Numbered from the stretch's first letter, positions 39,901 through 49,293 are shown. The stretch is DNA of 64,000 bases from Agrocybe praecox (GCA_964017145.1 OZ024850.1:1589618-1653617); one strand, 5' to 3'. The notes: a model not told the origin generated them from the sequence alone. Translations and numbers: made by a program.

Positions 39901-40988
39901 TCATTGTGGCTGTGATGTTCAGCTACTGCACGGTTGCGATAGGATGTTCGACTTAGCTTGTTCATTGCTTTCCGTAGATCATCGAGGTCCCTGTTCCACC
40001 ATCGTTTAGAGTGCGGGCTTGGTTTATTCTTCGTTACTGTAGCCTCTATAGTTTCCTGTATAGCTGTTGTTAGAGCCGTTGCTGCCTCTTGTAGGTCATT
40101 GTTGGTCATAAGCTGGCCCGGTGCCGCCATTGCTGCAATTCGGGTTGTCAGGTCTTCTCTGAATATGTTCCAGTCTGTCATTCGAAAGTTAGGTGATGGG
40201 GTTGGTACTTTGCGTTCTTGTGGTATGTCAATGATTGTTACAATGGGTAGATGGTCTGTGCATGGCGGTATTAATGCTGGGTCAGTGTCGCAGCGAATGA
40301 TGTGGTCGTAAATCCCTTCCGTACACCAGACATTGTCTGGGCGTGTGTACTGCTTGCTGACGTGGTGTCGAAGTGTTGGTATGCCTTTAGGGAGGGCCAT
40401 CCGCATCCCGTCTGCTGCTACCATCTGTATAAGCTTGTTGGCGCGTCGGCTTGCTCTTGGCGTGAACAGTCTGTGGTCTTCGTCTCGGTCCCATAGTGGA
40501 TGGTGCATGTTGAAATCCCCGCACCATAGTACCTGCGCGTTGTTTACTGGGTAGATGCGTTGTTTATCTGTGGTTAGTAGACGTCGCAGTAGTTCTATTG
40601 TTAGCATGTTCTCGCAGTCATTATATAGGTTTATTATAGTAAGATATTCTTGTTGTTGTTGGATCTGGATAATGGAAATGTCGTTGGTTCCGGGCATATT
40701 GATGGCCTTCCAGGTGCTCGTGTCTAGCTGTGAGTTGACCATAATTACTGATCTGACCGGTTTTGCTCCTCGCTTTTTTCGGTCTTGAGGGAATATCATC
40801 GAGAATCCATTTGGTATGCGTATGATGCCTGAGATCGTTACATAGGGTTCCTGTATTAGTAGTAGGTCCCAATCTTTACCTAAGGTTCTATTTGTGATGT
40901 CGTGGTGCGCTTTGTCCGATTTGTTGAGGTTGATCTGTAGGATCCGCAATCGGTTGAGTGGTGGTTCAATGTACTGTTCAGGCATCAT
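36975..40988 (-). CDS. LINE ORF2: endonuclease, reverse transcriptase, RNase H
   Basis: The 1337-aa polyprotein nicks target DNA and copies the element's RNA. The N-terminal endonuclease/exonuclease/phosphatase fold starts with RILQINLNKSDKAHHD and has LLIQEPYVT, VLWCGDFNMHHPLWD and CTDHLPIVTII (residues ~10-255). The RT domain spans ~residues 490-790 and includes YRPIALLCTMAKTMTAI, FLDVEGAFPNAV, NGIGQGDPLSMILY and a FVDDA active site (the F-x-D-D variant of YADD) near residue 705. RNase H at ~1008-1140 has KIYVDGSSHNG, ENAEAVG, YSDSQAVIKSL and NKKADEEAKKAA, so the catalytic acidic residues are present. A C-terminal CHACY...H...C cluster near residue 1275 resembles the zinc-binding tail of such elements. 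No frameshift or stop was found. The start ATGATG overlaps the ORF1 stop by 11 nt, pointing to reinitiation or coupling. Confidence 0.95.
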   Translation of the reverse strand: MMPEQYIEPPLNRLRILQINLNKSDKAHHDITNRTLGKDWDLLLIQEPYVTISGIIRIPNGFSMIFPQDRKKRGAKPVRSVIMVNSQLDTSTWKAINMPGTNDISIIQIQQQQEYLTIINLYNDCENMLTIELLRRLLTTDKQRIYPVNNAQVLWCGDFNMHHPLWDRDEDHRLFTPRASRRANKLIQMVAADGMRMALPKGIPTLRHHVSKQYTRPDNVWCTEGIYDHIIRCDTDPALIPPCTDHLPIVTIIDIPQERKVPTPSPNFRMTDWNIFREDLTTRIAAMAAPGQLMTNNDLQEAATALTTAIQETIEATVTKNKPSPHSKRWWNRDLDDLRKAMNKLSRTSYRNRAVAEHHSHNDCKTASTAYGNEIARAKTQHWQDFLEDATAEELWTANNYMKEPAGDGGKTRIPTLTSKNEAGQNTSIDTNEGKAAVFAKSFFPPKPAASSVPIEYNYPEPLPDPDLISLEQIRTQIGRLSPYKASGPDQIPNIVLQRTTDIIEEYLLHIYRAILSLNTYVDSWREFTTVVLRKPGKPSYEVAKAYRPIALLCTMAKTMTAIIADDISRAVEREQLLPENHYGGRPGRMTTDAVHILTDRIKSAWRQGKVVSILFLDVEGAFPNAVTDRLIHNLRKRRIPRIHIDFICNLLEGRRTKLRFDDFISIIMLITNGIGQGDPLSMILYIIYNADLLELARTPNEDSLGFVDDAMAIAIGKDFKTTTRTLQEFMERPKGGFTWGRHHNSKFEIDKLAVVHATRRREADPNHPGKTRPPKHPKLIIRGTTIKDVESYKYLGIHIDRQLRWATQMQKTIAKATSYTLLFRRLTKPSTGVPARLMRRLYLSVAIPKMTYGLDVWYTPPHQEANKRRKTGSTKALKALSKIQRIATLAITGGLRTTPNELLDSHAGILPMDLLLQKICHRALVRLSTLPETNPASYLPSRYHIAPETSHKTEIQHLLGALQFNPLRIETIGPKTSRPNAQKQYTIVIADNRKESEAQEINDMANVKIYVDGSSHNGRVGASAVRYRRENPLEPDKIIRYHLGAEGDYTIENAEAVGLILGSWLIRGTNQVGPEKATIYSDSQAVIKSLTSNIPKSGDHLIKHMDAITAELQNQNENAAGHIKYTIRWIAGHGKSKGNKKADEEAKKAADGNTTPRNELPPPLRVIAMPISAIATKIKYAKTMETTAAQRWNRSTRKTHFDNNIDNKYPFEGFRAQQNKLTRAKASLLMQIRTEHIPLNGYLLRFGLHHTSRCHACYTTTGRHREETLKHFLFECPEYNWERADMDRALGRNARNLRTLLESEKNVKILMKFIGKTRRLKTTPGDVPPPVNNIAE

Positions 40989-42699
40989 GGGTCGTTGGAG
41001 GGATCAATTTTCCCTGTTCGTTTTGGATCAGTGACGGGTCAGCTATGTGTGGTTGAGGAAAAGCAGGCTTAATTGCTGTGGGTGCCGGTGTTACATCCGG
41101 CGTTTTTGCTTTCTCTGCCGGCGTTTTTGTCTTGTCAGTTATTTTGACTGAGGAGAAATCCAGTTGGCTCTGTTGTAGCTGGGGCTGCTGCTTTTCCGTT
41201 GAGGTTTCTTGTGATGGTGCTGGTGGGCGTCGTCGTTCTGGTCCATGTCGAACCATTGGCATTGGGTATTCGTCGGTCCAGGACCATGGTTCCGTTGATG
41301 GGAAGTATGGTAGGGCGTTTTCGGGGTGGTGGAAATCATACTCTATGCATTTTCGTAGGAATGTGGGGCATGTGCGACTCCAGCTCGGGTGACCTTTTCC
41401 TTTGCAAGGTACACATTGTTCTGATTTCTTGTTGTCGCAATTTTCGGTCTTGTGTAGCTTGCTGCCGCATGTTCCGCAGGTGTCATGGTCGTTAGGGCAT
41501 GCTCTTGCGAGATGGTTCCAATCGTGGCATTTCAGGCATCGTAGTGGTTCTTTTTTGCACTTTCGTACTTGAACGCGTTTTCCGCATATTACTAGACCCT
41601 TGTGAATAATGTCATTAGCACTGTCTGCATCGTTTAGAGAGAGAATTAGATGCGCGTATTGCTGGTGCCTGGATGGATCGCGCCTGGCAATTGGCTTTAC
41701 CCATCGTATGTTCTCCAGTGCATTAGCCTTGATTTTGTTGTGTTCGATGACTTCTTCTGCATGTTTCTTGTCCATTGGGGAGAATATTATTGGCACATAG
41801 TACGCGATGACGTTGAAAGTTCTTCGTTTCCACTGTACTCCTGCACCGATTGCTCCTAGTGCTTCGAATAACTTGTCAGTATTGTCCCTTGAGTTAAGCC
41901 ACTGCGCTCCTTCGTCCGTCAAGAATTCTGCAAGCACTCCTTGATTTGGTAGACGTTCAACTGAGCGTAGCTCATGTTTGGTGTTTTCGCCACATGCAGC
42001 TTTCAGTGCTGTCTTGTATATGTCCTTGAGTTCCGTTACACTGACTTTGTGGATTGCCGAGTCCTTTGGGAAATCCATGAGGAATTGGCGAGCCTTGATA
42101 CCCTCCCGTGCTGCCACTCTGGGGTCGACTCCCTTTTTTTGTTCGGTTTTGCCCGCTGGTGTGGCCGCGTCGCGGTATGTGCTGGGCTGTTTGTTTTTCT
42201 CTTGAGCCACCTTCGTGGCTTCGGTTGCTGTTGCTGTTGCGTGTGCCATCGCCTTGACTTGTTTCCCGATTTCTTCCTCTACTACTGTTTTGACGTGCTC
42301 GGTCAGGTTCTTCATCTCCCCTGCTAGGTATGTCATTTGCTCTACTACCGCGTCCCTTGTCACTGCTGCTATGGCGTCCTCGTCAAGTTCCTCCATGATG
42401 TAGGCTGCGGCTCGCACCAGGCTGCGTGTTGGCCCTGAGATTCCTGATGTTGCCGCAATCTTGAAGAGTATGGCCGCCATTATTGTCGGTGTTGGTGTGG
42501 CTCCTTCTGGTGTTAGTAGTTTTTGTGCTTCTAGGTGTCGTCGTGCCTGTCTGACATTGTTGATTAGTATTTCGTCTTCGTCTTCATCGTTATTTGTCAT
42601 TTCTTGGTCTTTATTTAGTAGTGTGCTGGCAGCTGCTGCTCCGGCTCTCGTCGTTCTTATTTCTGCGGCTTTCTTTCTACCAGGATTGGCAGTTGCCAT
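40978..42699 (-). CDS. LINE ORF1: gag-like RNA-binding protein
   Basis: This 573-aa protein is thought to bind element RNA into a particle for retrotransposition. The start ATG (42699) gives MATANPGRKKAAEIRTTRAG. Residues ~1-170 are helical, with an acidic NNDEDEDEI segment and a coiled-coil-like region (EEEIGKQVKAMAHATATATE). Residues ~230-370 hold an RRM-like block. Three clustered cysteine motifs follow at ~386-440: CLKCHDWNHLARAC (CCHC), CGTCGSKLHKTENC and CVPCKGKGHPSWSRTC. The tail is Gln/Pro/Lys-rich. The stop TGA lies inside the ORF2 start region, in a different frame. Length and zinc-knuckle array match ORF1 of fungal and insect Tad/Jockey/R1-type LINEs. Confidence 0.92.
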   Translation of the reverse strand: MATANPGRKKAAEIRTTRAGAAAASTLLNKDQEMTNNDEDEDEILINNVRQARRHLEAQKLLTPEGATPTPTIMAAILFKIAATSGISGPTRSLVRAAAYIMEELDEDAIAAVTRDAVVEQMTYLAGEMKNLTEHVKTVVEEEIGKQVKAMAHATATATEATKVAQEKNKQPSTYRDAATPAGKTEQKKGVDPRVAAREGIKARQFLMDFPKDSAIHKVSVTELKDIYKTALKAACGENTKHELRSVERLPNQGVLAEFLTDEGAQWLNSRDNTDKLFEALGAIGAGVQWKRRTFNVIAYYVPIIFSPMDKKHAEEVIEHNKIKANALENIRWVKPIARRDPSRHQQYAHLILSLNDADSANDIIHKGLVICGKRVQVRKCKKEPLRCLKCHDWNHLARACPNDHDTCGTCGSKLHKTENCDNKKSEQCVPCKGKGHPSWSRTCPTFLRKCIEYDFHHPENALPYFPSTEPWSWTDEYPMPMVRHGPERRRPPAPSQETSTEKQQPQLQQSQLDFSSVKITDKTKTPAEKAKTPDVTPAPTAIKPAFPQPHIADPSLIQNEQGKLIPPTTHDA

Positions 42700-42842
42700 A
42701 AGAGGCGAGTCTGTGCTTTGAGCGTGTTTTGTATTGATATCACTATGTACTTTGTGCCCGGTATAACTTCCAACGGCCTTTCCTTTGCTGATTTTTAGCG
42801 TGGGAAAACTGGTCGTGGTGATGGTACGGGGTTAAGAAGCGA

Positions 42843-42854
42843 TATCCGGTGATC
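42843..42854 (+). repeat. target-site duplication, LINE 5' side
   Basis: Second copy of tatccggtgatc, next to the 5' end of the minus-strand element. Both copies are identical over 12 bp, and the bases outside differ. Confidence 0.93.
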
Positions 42855-44129
42855 ATATCAATCATGTCTGCTTGTCCAATCACAAAGAAGCAACGCCTGA
42901 AGCTTTGCGAGAAATCGGGTGTGTCGGAGACAAGTTATGGAGAGACATGGGAGCATTGGGATGCATAGGTTGGGTGTTTTAGAACCGTAATAGCTGTGGT
43001 GCTTTCCGAACGAAAGGAATTGTTCGACTTGGATACTACTGTTTTCTAAATATGTTGTAAGGCGAGTTTTCCTACATTTTTGCATTGGGGACAAGAGTCC
43101 CCCCGTCCCTGACCTCTGGAGGTCGAAGGGATGATAACTCATGACTCTTTTGCGATGGCATATTTATTCCAAACGAACATGAGAGAAATATCTTCTTCAT
43201 GGAGAGAAGAAAGAGTTTCAATGATAAAAAACACCAAACACATAAGCGCACAGCCAAAACCTAAGTAGACTCGCTACGGTCCACCAGTTTGTTGGCCCTT
43301 GGGTCCAGGGTGGTGTTGTATTATATATTTGTACATCACTTGTTTTTGTTATGTTCAAAAAAAGCGGTCAACCATCTGCATCAGGGGGACTCTTGAAATA
43401 GAAATGGCTGGTCGCGAGCCTATCCAAAATCTGATGCATAATGTTTCATCCCCAACATACAGAAATGGCGTATATGTTGCATATGTATATGTGCGTCTAA
43501 GTAGTACGGTGCGCAGGTCACTTCCAACACGCGCAAAGCGGTTGTGCCTGGTTGTGCGTCTAAAAATAGTTCCCACATCATCTGGGTGTGGAAATTCCTG
43601 GCGGCGAACGTTAGCACTGGCACTTTTGTTTTCTCTGTTTTCTGTAAAGCTTTTTTTGGGCATATATCGAAGGACAAAAAACACGGGAGTATTGTTGCTC
43701 TAGCCTCTGAGACTTTCTACTATGCAAATTCTGACTTAGCGGCGAACAGGTAATTCGCTAAATCTACCTTCAAGTAGGTATTTACGGTGCCCCCTTCTTT
43801 CTGACACCTCTGACTAAATTTATGGCAAAGAACAGAGTAAACATGAAACATAATGAATCACTTGCAGCATCATGATTCTGATGATTCTGCCATTTGTTTT
43901 TTACTCGCGCATGACCAGTATGGAGCAGCTGTATAATTTGGTTTCTTACTGACTGACACCAATCAGTCTAGCCTCAAGCCATGTTCTCAATTTCCGTAAG
44001 ACACTTACAGTCATTCACCGGTAAAAGAATCACACTATTCAATGAGTCAAAACACTTTCCCGGGGTCAGTTCTTGCGCTATTGCTCTACTTTGTTCCCCA
44101 GAGCGGCCCAGCAGACGCAAGCTTTATAT
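42855..44129. other. intergenic, likely displaced upstream region of DUF6533 gene
   Basis: Before the LINE arrived this DNA was continuous with the promoter of the DUF6533-type gene (the target site now lies 6.3 kb apart). Short ORFs (60-134 codons) on both strands at 42858-43753 overlap each other and have no recognisable domain. No other feature is supported. Confidence 0.5.
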
Positions 44130-44232
44130 AGGGTCATAGCTTAGTTGGGAGAGCAGCAGACTGAAGTGATTCGACGATTAATCTCACTGATTTGGTTTCT
44201 GAAGGTCCCGCGTTCAATCCGCGGTGACCCCA
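44130..44232 (+). tRNA. tRNA-Phe (GAA), intron-containing
   Basis: The D-arm reads TAGCTTAGTTGGGAGAGC, the anticodon loop CTGAAG with anticodon GAA, the T-arm CCGCG TTCAATC CGCGG, and the 3' acceptor strand TGACCCC followed by discriminator A. A 30-nt intron (44167-44196) sits after position 37, the standard site. A TTTT run at 44237-44240 follows as a Pol III stop. Two pairs are imperfect: A1 opposite C72 in the acceptor stem, and G27 opposite A43 at the top of the anticodon stem. The gene could therefore be a diverged copy, or my end call may be off by one base. It ends 45 nt before the stop of the GNAT gene on the other strand. Confidence 0.75.
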
Positions 44233-44276
44233 TTCCTTTTAGTTTACCTTTTCTTCCCCACTACATGGTACTGTCT

Positions 44277-44947
44277 CTAAAGAGTATCCTTCGCATCTTG
44301 CTGCGCCCGCATCTTGTCTGCCCATTCATCTTCCAAAATGCCAAAATAGAAAGTATCTCTCCAAGCGCCCTGTATCCAGTTTATTTTGCGATGTCTGCCT
44401 TCTTCCACAAACCCACTGTCATAAAAGCATGGATAAGTGACGGTTATGTTGTAATCTTCACAATGAGTACAAAGCTATACACTACTCACATTCGACGATA
44501 AAGCTCGATGGCGCGATCGTTTCCTTCGAAAACAGTTAATGACACTCTGTGCATCCCCATGTCAAAAAATGCGTAATCGATGAGAAAGTTCATTGCTTCG
44601 AAGCCATAACCCTTGCCCCACTTGTCTGGGGAAAGAGTGATGAATAGTACTGCATTTCTGTTTTTACGATCCGCTGGGTTAACAAATCCGATAACCCCTA
44701 CAAATAGTGATTTATCCGTGTTGGTCTCAGAGGTGGATTGCGAATTATTGGTCTTTTCTTCAATGACGCAGGAAAGAAGAGCGGATTCCATCCATGTAGT
44801 GAGCCATTTTTTGTGACTCTCGTGCTTTGGGACAACGTAGTCTTCGGTGACCCAGGGTGCGACGCGCTCATCGCCATATAGTTTGAGAAGATCATCGAGA
44901 TCCGATGACTTCATGCCTCGAAGAATTAGTCGTTCCGTGTTAAACAT
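44277..44947 (-). CDS. GNAT-family N-acetyltransferase (RimJ/RimL-like)
   Basis: This is an acetyl-CoA-dependent N-acetyltransferase of about 198 aa from two exons (44947-44490, 44415-44277). The 74-nt intron joins ELYRR to IGFVEEGRHRK. Family features in order: TERLILRGMKSSDLDDL at the N-terminus; FVGVIGFVNPADRKNRNAVL and FITLSPDKWGKGYGFEAMNF, holding the acetyl-CoA binding Q/R-x-x-G-x-G/A equivalent (KWGKGYG); then MHRVSLTVFEGNDRAIELY; and a C-terminal WRDTFYFGILEDEW, typical of the Acetyltransf_3 type. Substrate unknown. The in-frame sequence upstream of 44947 has no ATG and is not included. It is tail-to-tail with the tRNA-Phe gene. Confidence 0.88.
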
Positions 44948-45214
44948 TATTAGAGTTCGAAAGTGTGTGAAGGTATCCTTCCTAGAATGTGTAAAACAAA
45001 AGACCCAGTTTTGGTACTTGTGTATCGTAGCGGTGTTGATTAACGGAGTTGAAACGTTGAAACTTGATCGAACGCGATCGCAGTAATTAATTAGAAAGAC
45101 GCGAGCACGTGCTGGGAAATATCTGACACATCGCGCCCATTCCACCCTCACGCACAGCCACCTGCTTGCTTACCTTCCAGCCACATCGCGCGCCTCCCGG
45201 ATATTACTGTGACA

Positions 45215-46849
45215 ATGGCAACCGCGACCGTGAACCCATCCGCTATGCTAGCAGAATCACTTTCAGAGTTTTCCAAGGCAGCATATAAGGCTGTGAGTTC
45301 ACACGCATACATCTCATTCGATGGCTAATTACTCTTACCAAAATCAATCTGACGCGCCATATCAGTTCTCGGAGGTTGAATCCCAGTCACGTATGGAAGT
45401 CGCGCGCGCTATGGCAGAGATACGGGAAGCCAAAATGGACCGAGATAAGGCATATAAGGAATTGCATACTGCTCAGATGGAATCTCAATCATGGAAGCAA
45501 GAGGTTACTACGACCAAAGCTGCTGTGAGCTTTCTTGTCTCACCAATGCCGACAATTCTCCAATTAACACACCCAATATTAGTTAACACAAGCTGAATTG
45601 ACAGTAAGTCTGATCTTTTATATCTTGTTTATCGCCTTGCATTAAACAGATGTTTGGATAGATTGCACACCAATCTGAAACCCTAGCCTCTCATGTAGAG
45701 TCGATCGCTCAGCTTCGACGCGAAGTAATGCAATGGAAAGATCAATCCAAGAACTGGCAGGAGCACTTTCTGCGCGTCGAGCAAGAGCGCTGTGCCCAGT
45801 CATCAAGGATAGACGAATTAATAGTGGAGAAATTGCAGGTGTGTTATCAGCCGCACTCTTTCCATTGCAATCTTGACGACCTAATATTCAGTACCCTTTT
45901 CAGAGACCAATTCCTGCGTCACTTTTCACACCCAAAGGGTCGAAATATGCTGTGGATTCAGCACCATCGTCAGCTGGCAAGCGACCATCCGACCCTTCAC
46001 CCACCCATCCTCCTGCGTATAAATCGGCTGCACCTTCAAGTCCTCAAGAAAGTCAAAACACTGTCAAGGGATTTGCGATCAACGCCAACCCTAGCAAACG
46101 GACTAACAAAGGTGCGAACAAGGCGCAGAAAAGGCGGCCCCAGGAACAAGAGCCAGAAGCCTATATCGACGTAGATAGACAAGAAAGCATGACCGCCAAG
46201 GACAGTATCTTTCATAAACCACGGAAGAGCAATGCAAGTGCTACGGCTAGCAGCAACAGCCATAAACACCCCGACGCACAAGAGGCTCCCACAATAAAGT
46301 CGTCAACCGTCATTCGTCGCGTGCAAGCTGTGATCAACGTTAAGCGCGAAGAATCCTACGATGATGAAGCCCCAGAGGAGATCGCACCACAAGCAGGCAC
46401 ATCAACAGCATTAAAGAAGAAGTCAGAGTCCTTGGATCAGCATCGATATCTACGCACACCACGCCGTGTTATTCGCGATGAAGACGAGGAAGAGGAGGAA
46501 GAGGCCGCGGCATCTCTGTATGGCTCAGGCTCATCGTCGGTCGATCAGGAAGACGGAGGCCATGGGCCCAAAACGCGTTATACCAACCAGGAGCGAAGCA
46601 GATTTAGACAACGCAGTCGAGTCAACTACCAAGAGAGCGAAGACGAAGAAGAAGAGGAAGAGGAGGATGAACTTATGATGGGTGCTGCGGTGTGTTTGAA
46701 GACGACTCCGACTCTTGCTAATTACTGATAATACTCCTCAGGACAATCACGGCGAAGTCTATGGCGCACAGCGAGCAGAACACGACGTCCAACGTTCGAG
46801 GAAAAATGGGACCCACCCGGCAAAAAAGCGAAAACTGGCAGCAAGATGA
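45215..46849 (+). CDS. coiled-coil, acidic-tailed protein of unknown function
   Basis: I do not recognise a named family. Six exons keep one frame: 45215-45292, 45366-45524, 45583-45603 (21-nt microexon), 45662-45838, 45904-46689 and 46742-46849. The head starts MATATVNPSAMLAESLSEFS. Exons 2-4 encode a heptad-like coiled coil (EVARAMAEIREAKMDRDKAY, LASHVESIAQLRREVMQWKD). The remainder is disordered: Pro/Ser-rich, then Lys/Arg-rich (NKGANKAQKRRPQ), then very acidic runs (EDEEEEEEAAA; ESEDEEEEEEEDELMM), and a basic nuclear-localisation-like end (KKRKLAAR). Composition suggests a nuclear scaffolding or chromatin-associated protein, as inference only. It is divergent from the GNAT gene and convergent with ERV46. 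Confidence 0.75.
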
Positions 46850-47232
46850 GGTATACAATCCTCTCTGCTCCCTCTTTCTCTCTTCCAATTTGTATCACAT
46901 CTTGTCCAGCTTTCTTGAATACGCTTTGTCCAATTCGATATACGGTATTTATAGAGGACTCTTGAATATTTACACCCTTTCCCTTGAATCTTCATAACTT
47001 TATTTCCGAATTGTATTTCTACCTCGCCAACCTGTCCACTTGTTATCCACCCATTGTTACCGTACTTGCTAGTCAACAATTTAAACACCTGATGTACACC
47101 GAAAATATTGATCCATTAAATAGTCAACCCGTGTAGGTGAATGGATATATGATATGTTACAAAGTACGTGCGTATATAGATACGGTACATAATGTTACCA
47201 ATCCACAAGATCCCCTTCGTACTTCAAAGCTT
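46850..47232. other. spacer between convergent genes
   Basis: About 380 nt between the stops of the coiled-coil protein (+) and ERV46 (-). The sequence is mixed A/T-rich; no gene or element seen. Confidence 0.55.
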
Positions 47233-48975
47233 TTACATAAGTTTGCCACTGTATCCACCTCCGGATGCAGCGCCAGACTTTTTCAGCGATCGCCCTGCGG
47301 CAAAGAGTATGCTGTCGAGGAGGGAAGCTACCGTTAACACTCCTCCGACGATTGCGCATGTTCTAATGAAAGAGAGGGTGCCAATGAGCAAGAGACAATA
47401 ACGACCGAGCGGGAAGAAACCTACGATGTAAGGAAATGGGCGAATGATTGGCGAGTCTCGGAGTGCACAACGAGGATGGGAGAAATCTCGAAGTTGAAGA
47501 AGGCACCTGGTAAGAGAAAAAGATTTGAGTAATCGCTTCAAATATCTTAGATACGTTTTTAATTACCAGGAAGACCAGAAACACCGTGCTGGACGTGAAT
47601 GCCTCCAGAATCGCTGTTGAGTCCGTCGGTCAAATCACGCTCAAAGTGGGTCATGCTGTATTGATGGGTGTTCACCTAAGAAATGTATCTCAGTCGGTTT
47701 ACAGATAAGATAAACTCCAAAGAAACCAGACTTACGACTTGTGCACTGTTCAAAGTACGGAATTGAGTAGAGACAACCTTGAGGAAGTATTGGAACATGT
47801 ATTGGGATTTGCTGGTGCGACCCCAGACATTGTCCAGAGGATTACCATGCAGACCCATACGTTTCTTCATGTCCCTGCTGGCCTCGGCTTTCCAGTAGTC
47901 GTATTCATCATCACCTAATGATTAAGGCATTATTAGTATTTTATGACATGATCGCAAAGGCAAAACATGTTATACATACCCTCGAATGAGAAGTGGTGAA
48001 TTTCATGCGAGAAGTCGTGTTTGTTCTGGTCGTCGCGGAGGTAGGGAACCAACTCGTACAAGTTGCGAGCGTTGGTTTGGAATGAGCGACCGGGCGAGAA
48101 GTGAATGTTACCGATAACCTTGTTGACACGAATTCGTCCAGAAACGTTGCAACCCTCTTCTGACTGTTCCTTCAATTTATCCGCCCAGCCTTCATTGCGA
48201 CACTAAATCCAAAAGTTGAGGATTTGCTCCGAGAGCTTCACGAATCTTATGAAATTCAACACACCTGTTCGATAGCATCTGGATTGGAGAAACTCCATCC
48301 ACGGTTTACATACGCTTGTCGGACTTCCTCGCAAGTGTTACAGCAGCCGCTTTCAGGCTCTAATCCACCATAGCAAGAACCACAGTATCCCTGCTTGGGT
48401 TCATTCATTTTATCCAGGTCATTTCGGAGTTCAGCGCTGAACGAATTCGGCACAATAACACCTTGTTGGTCAAGCCGTGTTTTCAGGACATTATGGGACA
48501 CATCTCTCTGGAGCTCGCCACTAATATCCATGATGTCCACACTGACAACTAGATATTAGATGACTTAAATAAGCGCGCATTATAATTCCTGATGAACGAC
48601 ATTTACGCACGGAAGCACGGAACCCGAGGGAAGGTGATGTTGAGGTTGACAGTCAGCTTCTCTCCTCTACTCTTGTCGACTACAATCGAGGTGTCCACGT
48701 TAACTCTCCGATAATCGAGGAATTCAATCATTGTAACCGAGAGGATGAGAGCAGCAGATATCAGGGTAACTATTGGGTATCTTCAGCCTGATTCTACGGG
48801 AATGCTGCATCGAACAACATACGAAGAGCTCCAGTTCTTGTTTTGACTTTCACATCTTCAGTAGTCTAGTTCCAGGAATGAGTTGCCACGTTCTCAAGTG
48901 ATATAATTTTGGCGCACGACATACCTTGCCAAAGGCATCGACACCCTTGAGACTAGCAAATAAGCCTTTTGCCAT
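47233..48975 (-). CDS. ERV46: Erv46/ERGIC3 family COPII vesicle cargo receptor
   Basis: Erv46 with Erv41 retrieves escaped ER proteins and packages cargo in COPII/COPI vesicles between ER and Golgi. The start ATG (48975) gives MAKGLFASLKGVDAFGKTTE and DVKVKTRTGA, then a first membrane helix ending TMIEFLDYRRVNVDTSIV. The lumenal domain has SRGEKLTVNLNITFPRVPC, LSVDIMDISGE, the cysteine-rich YCGSCYG / CCNTCEEVRQAYVNRGWSF block with the family's CxxC pairs, EGCNVSGRIRVNKVIGNIHF and SPGRSFQ, and NTHQYSMTHFERDL. The second membrane helix is TSTCAIVGGVLTVASLLDSI near the C-terminus, followed by a short cytosolic tail ending GGYSGKLM. Several introns of 55-75 nt. Motif order and length are as in other fungal Erv46 proteins. 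A C-terminal di-lysine retrieval signal is not visible. Confidence 0.92.
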
Positions 48976-49293
48976 TGCGACGGATACCTGTTCCGGGCGT
49001 GCAGCCTAAGGATGAGGTATAGTGATAAAGAAGAAAAGAGGGTAGAGAAAGAGAAGAAGAAATGTAGGGAGCGACTTCAAGTGCTTATGACAGCGGGGAA
49101 ACGGTAGCCGTAGGTAACTCTGAGTAGTCGCGTGACTGGATTGACGTGTCACCGACTCGCGTCTGCATCGCACGTGGACGACGGTGACGACCACCCCCGA
49201 ATTTTAGCCATCCATATGATAGAAATGCATCCGGAAGATTCTCCAAATAAATTATAGTAATGTGGTCTACCTACATACATTGACACAACATCT
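48976..49293. promoter_or_regulatory. ERV46 upstream region / VPS45 3' end
   Basis: About 318 nt between the ERV46 ATG and the VPS45 stop, both on the minus strand. It must hold the ERV46 promoter; a pyrimidine-rich stretch just upstream of the ATG on the sense strand (49020-49060) is typical of fungal promoters. No specific binding site is called. Confidence 0.5.

Larger units (their letters stand above)
36515..42842 (-). mobile_element. full-length non-LTR retrotransposon (LINE, Tad1-like)
   Basis: The element is 6,328 bp on the minus strand. It has a 5' untranslated region of ~143 nt (42842-42700), a gag-like ORF1, an ORF2 with endonuclease, reverse transcriptase and RNase H, a ~435-nt 3' region, and a 25-nt poly(A) tail seen as poly(T) at 36515-36539. 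Perfect 12-bp flanking direct repeats mark target-primed insertion. Both ORFs are open, so insertion looks recent and possibly competent. Strand composition is skewed: the sense strand is A- and C-rich compared with neighbouring genes. Fungal Tad-clade LINEs have this ORF order with a C-terminal RNase H; clade assignment is by layout only. Large ORFs on the opposite strand (for example 36727-37215 and 39488-40009) are shadows. Confidence 0.95.

Noticed and set aside
36727..42721. Long plus-strand ORFs (up to 173 codons) within the LINE
   Set aside because: They are antisense to the verified LINE ORFs and reflect the strand composition bias of the element.
42858..43753. Overlapping ORFs between the LINE and tRNA-Phe
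   Set aside because: Short, mutually overlapping on both strands, no domain, no splice-linked partners.
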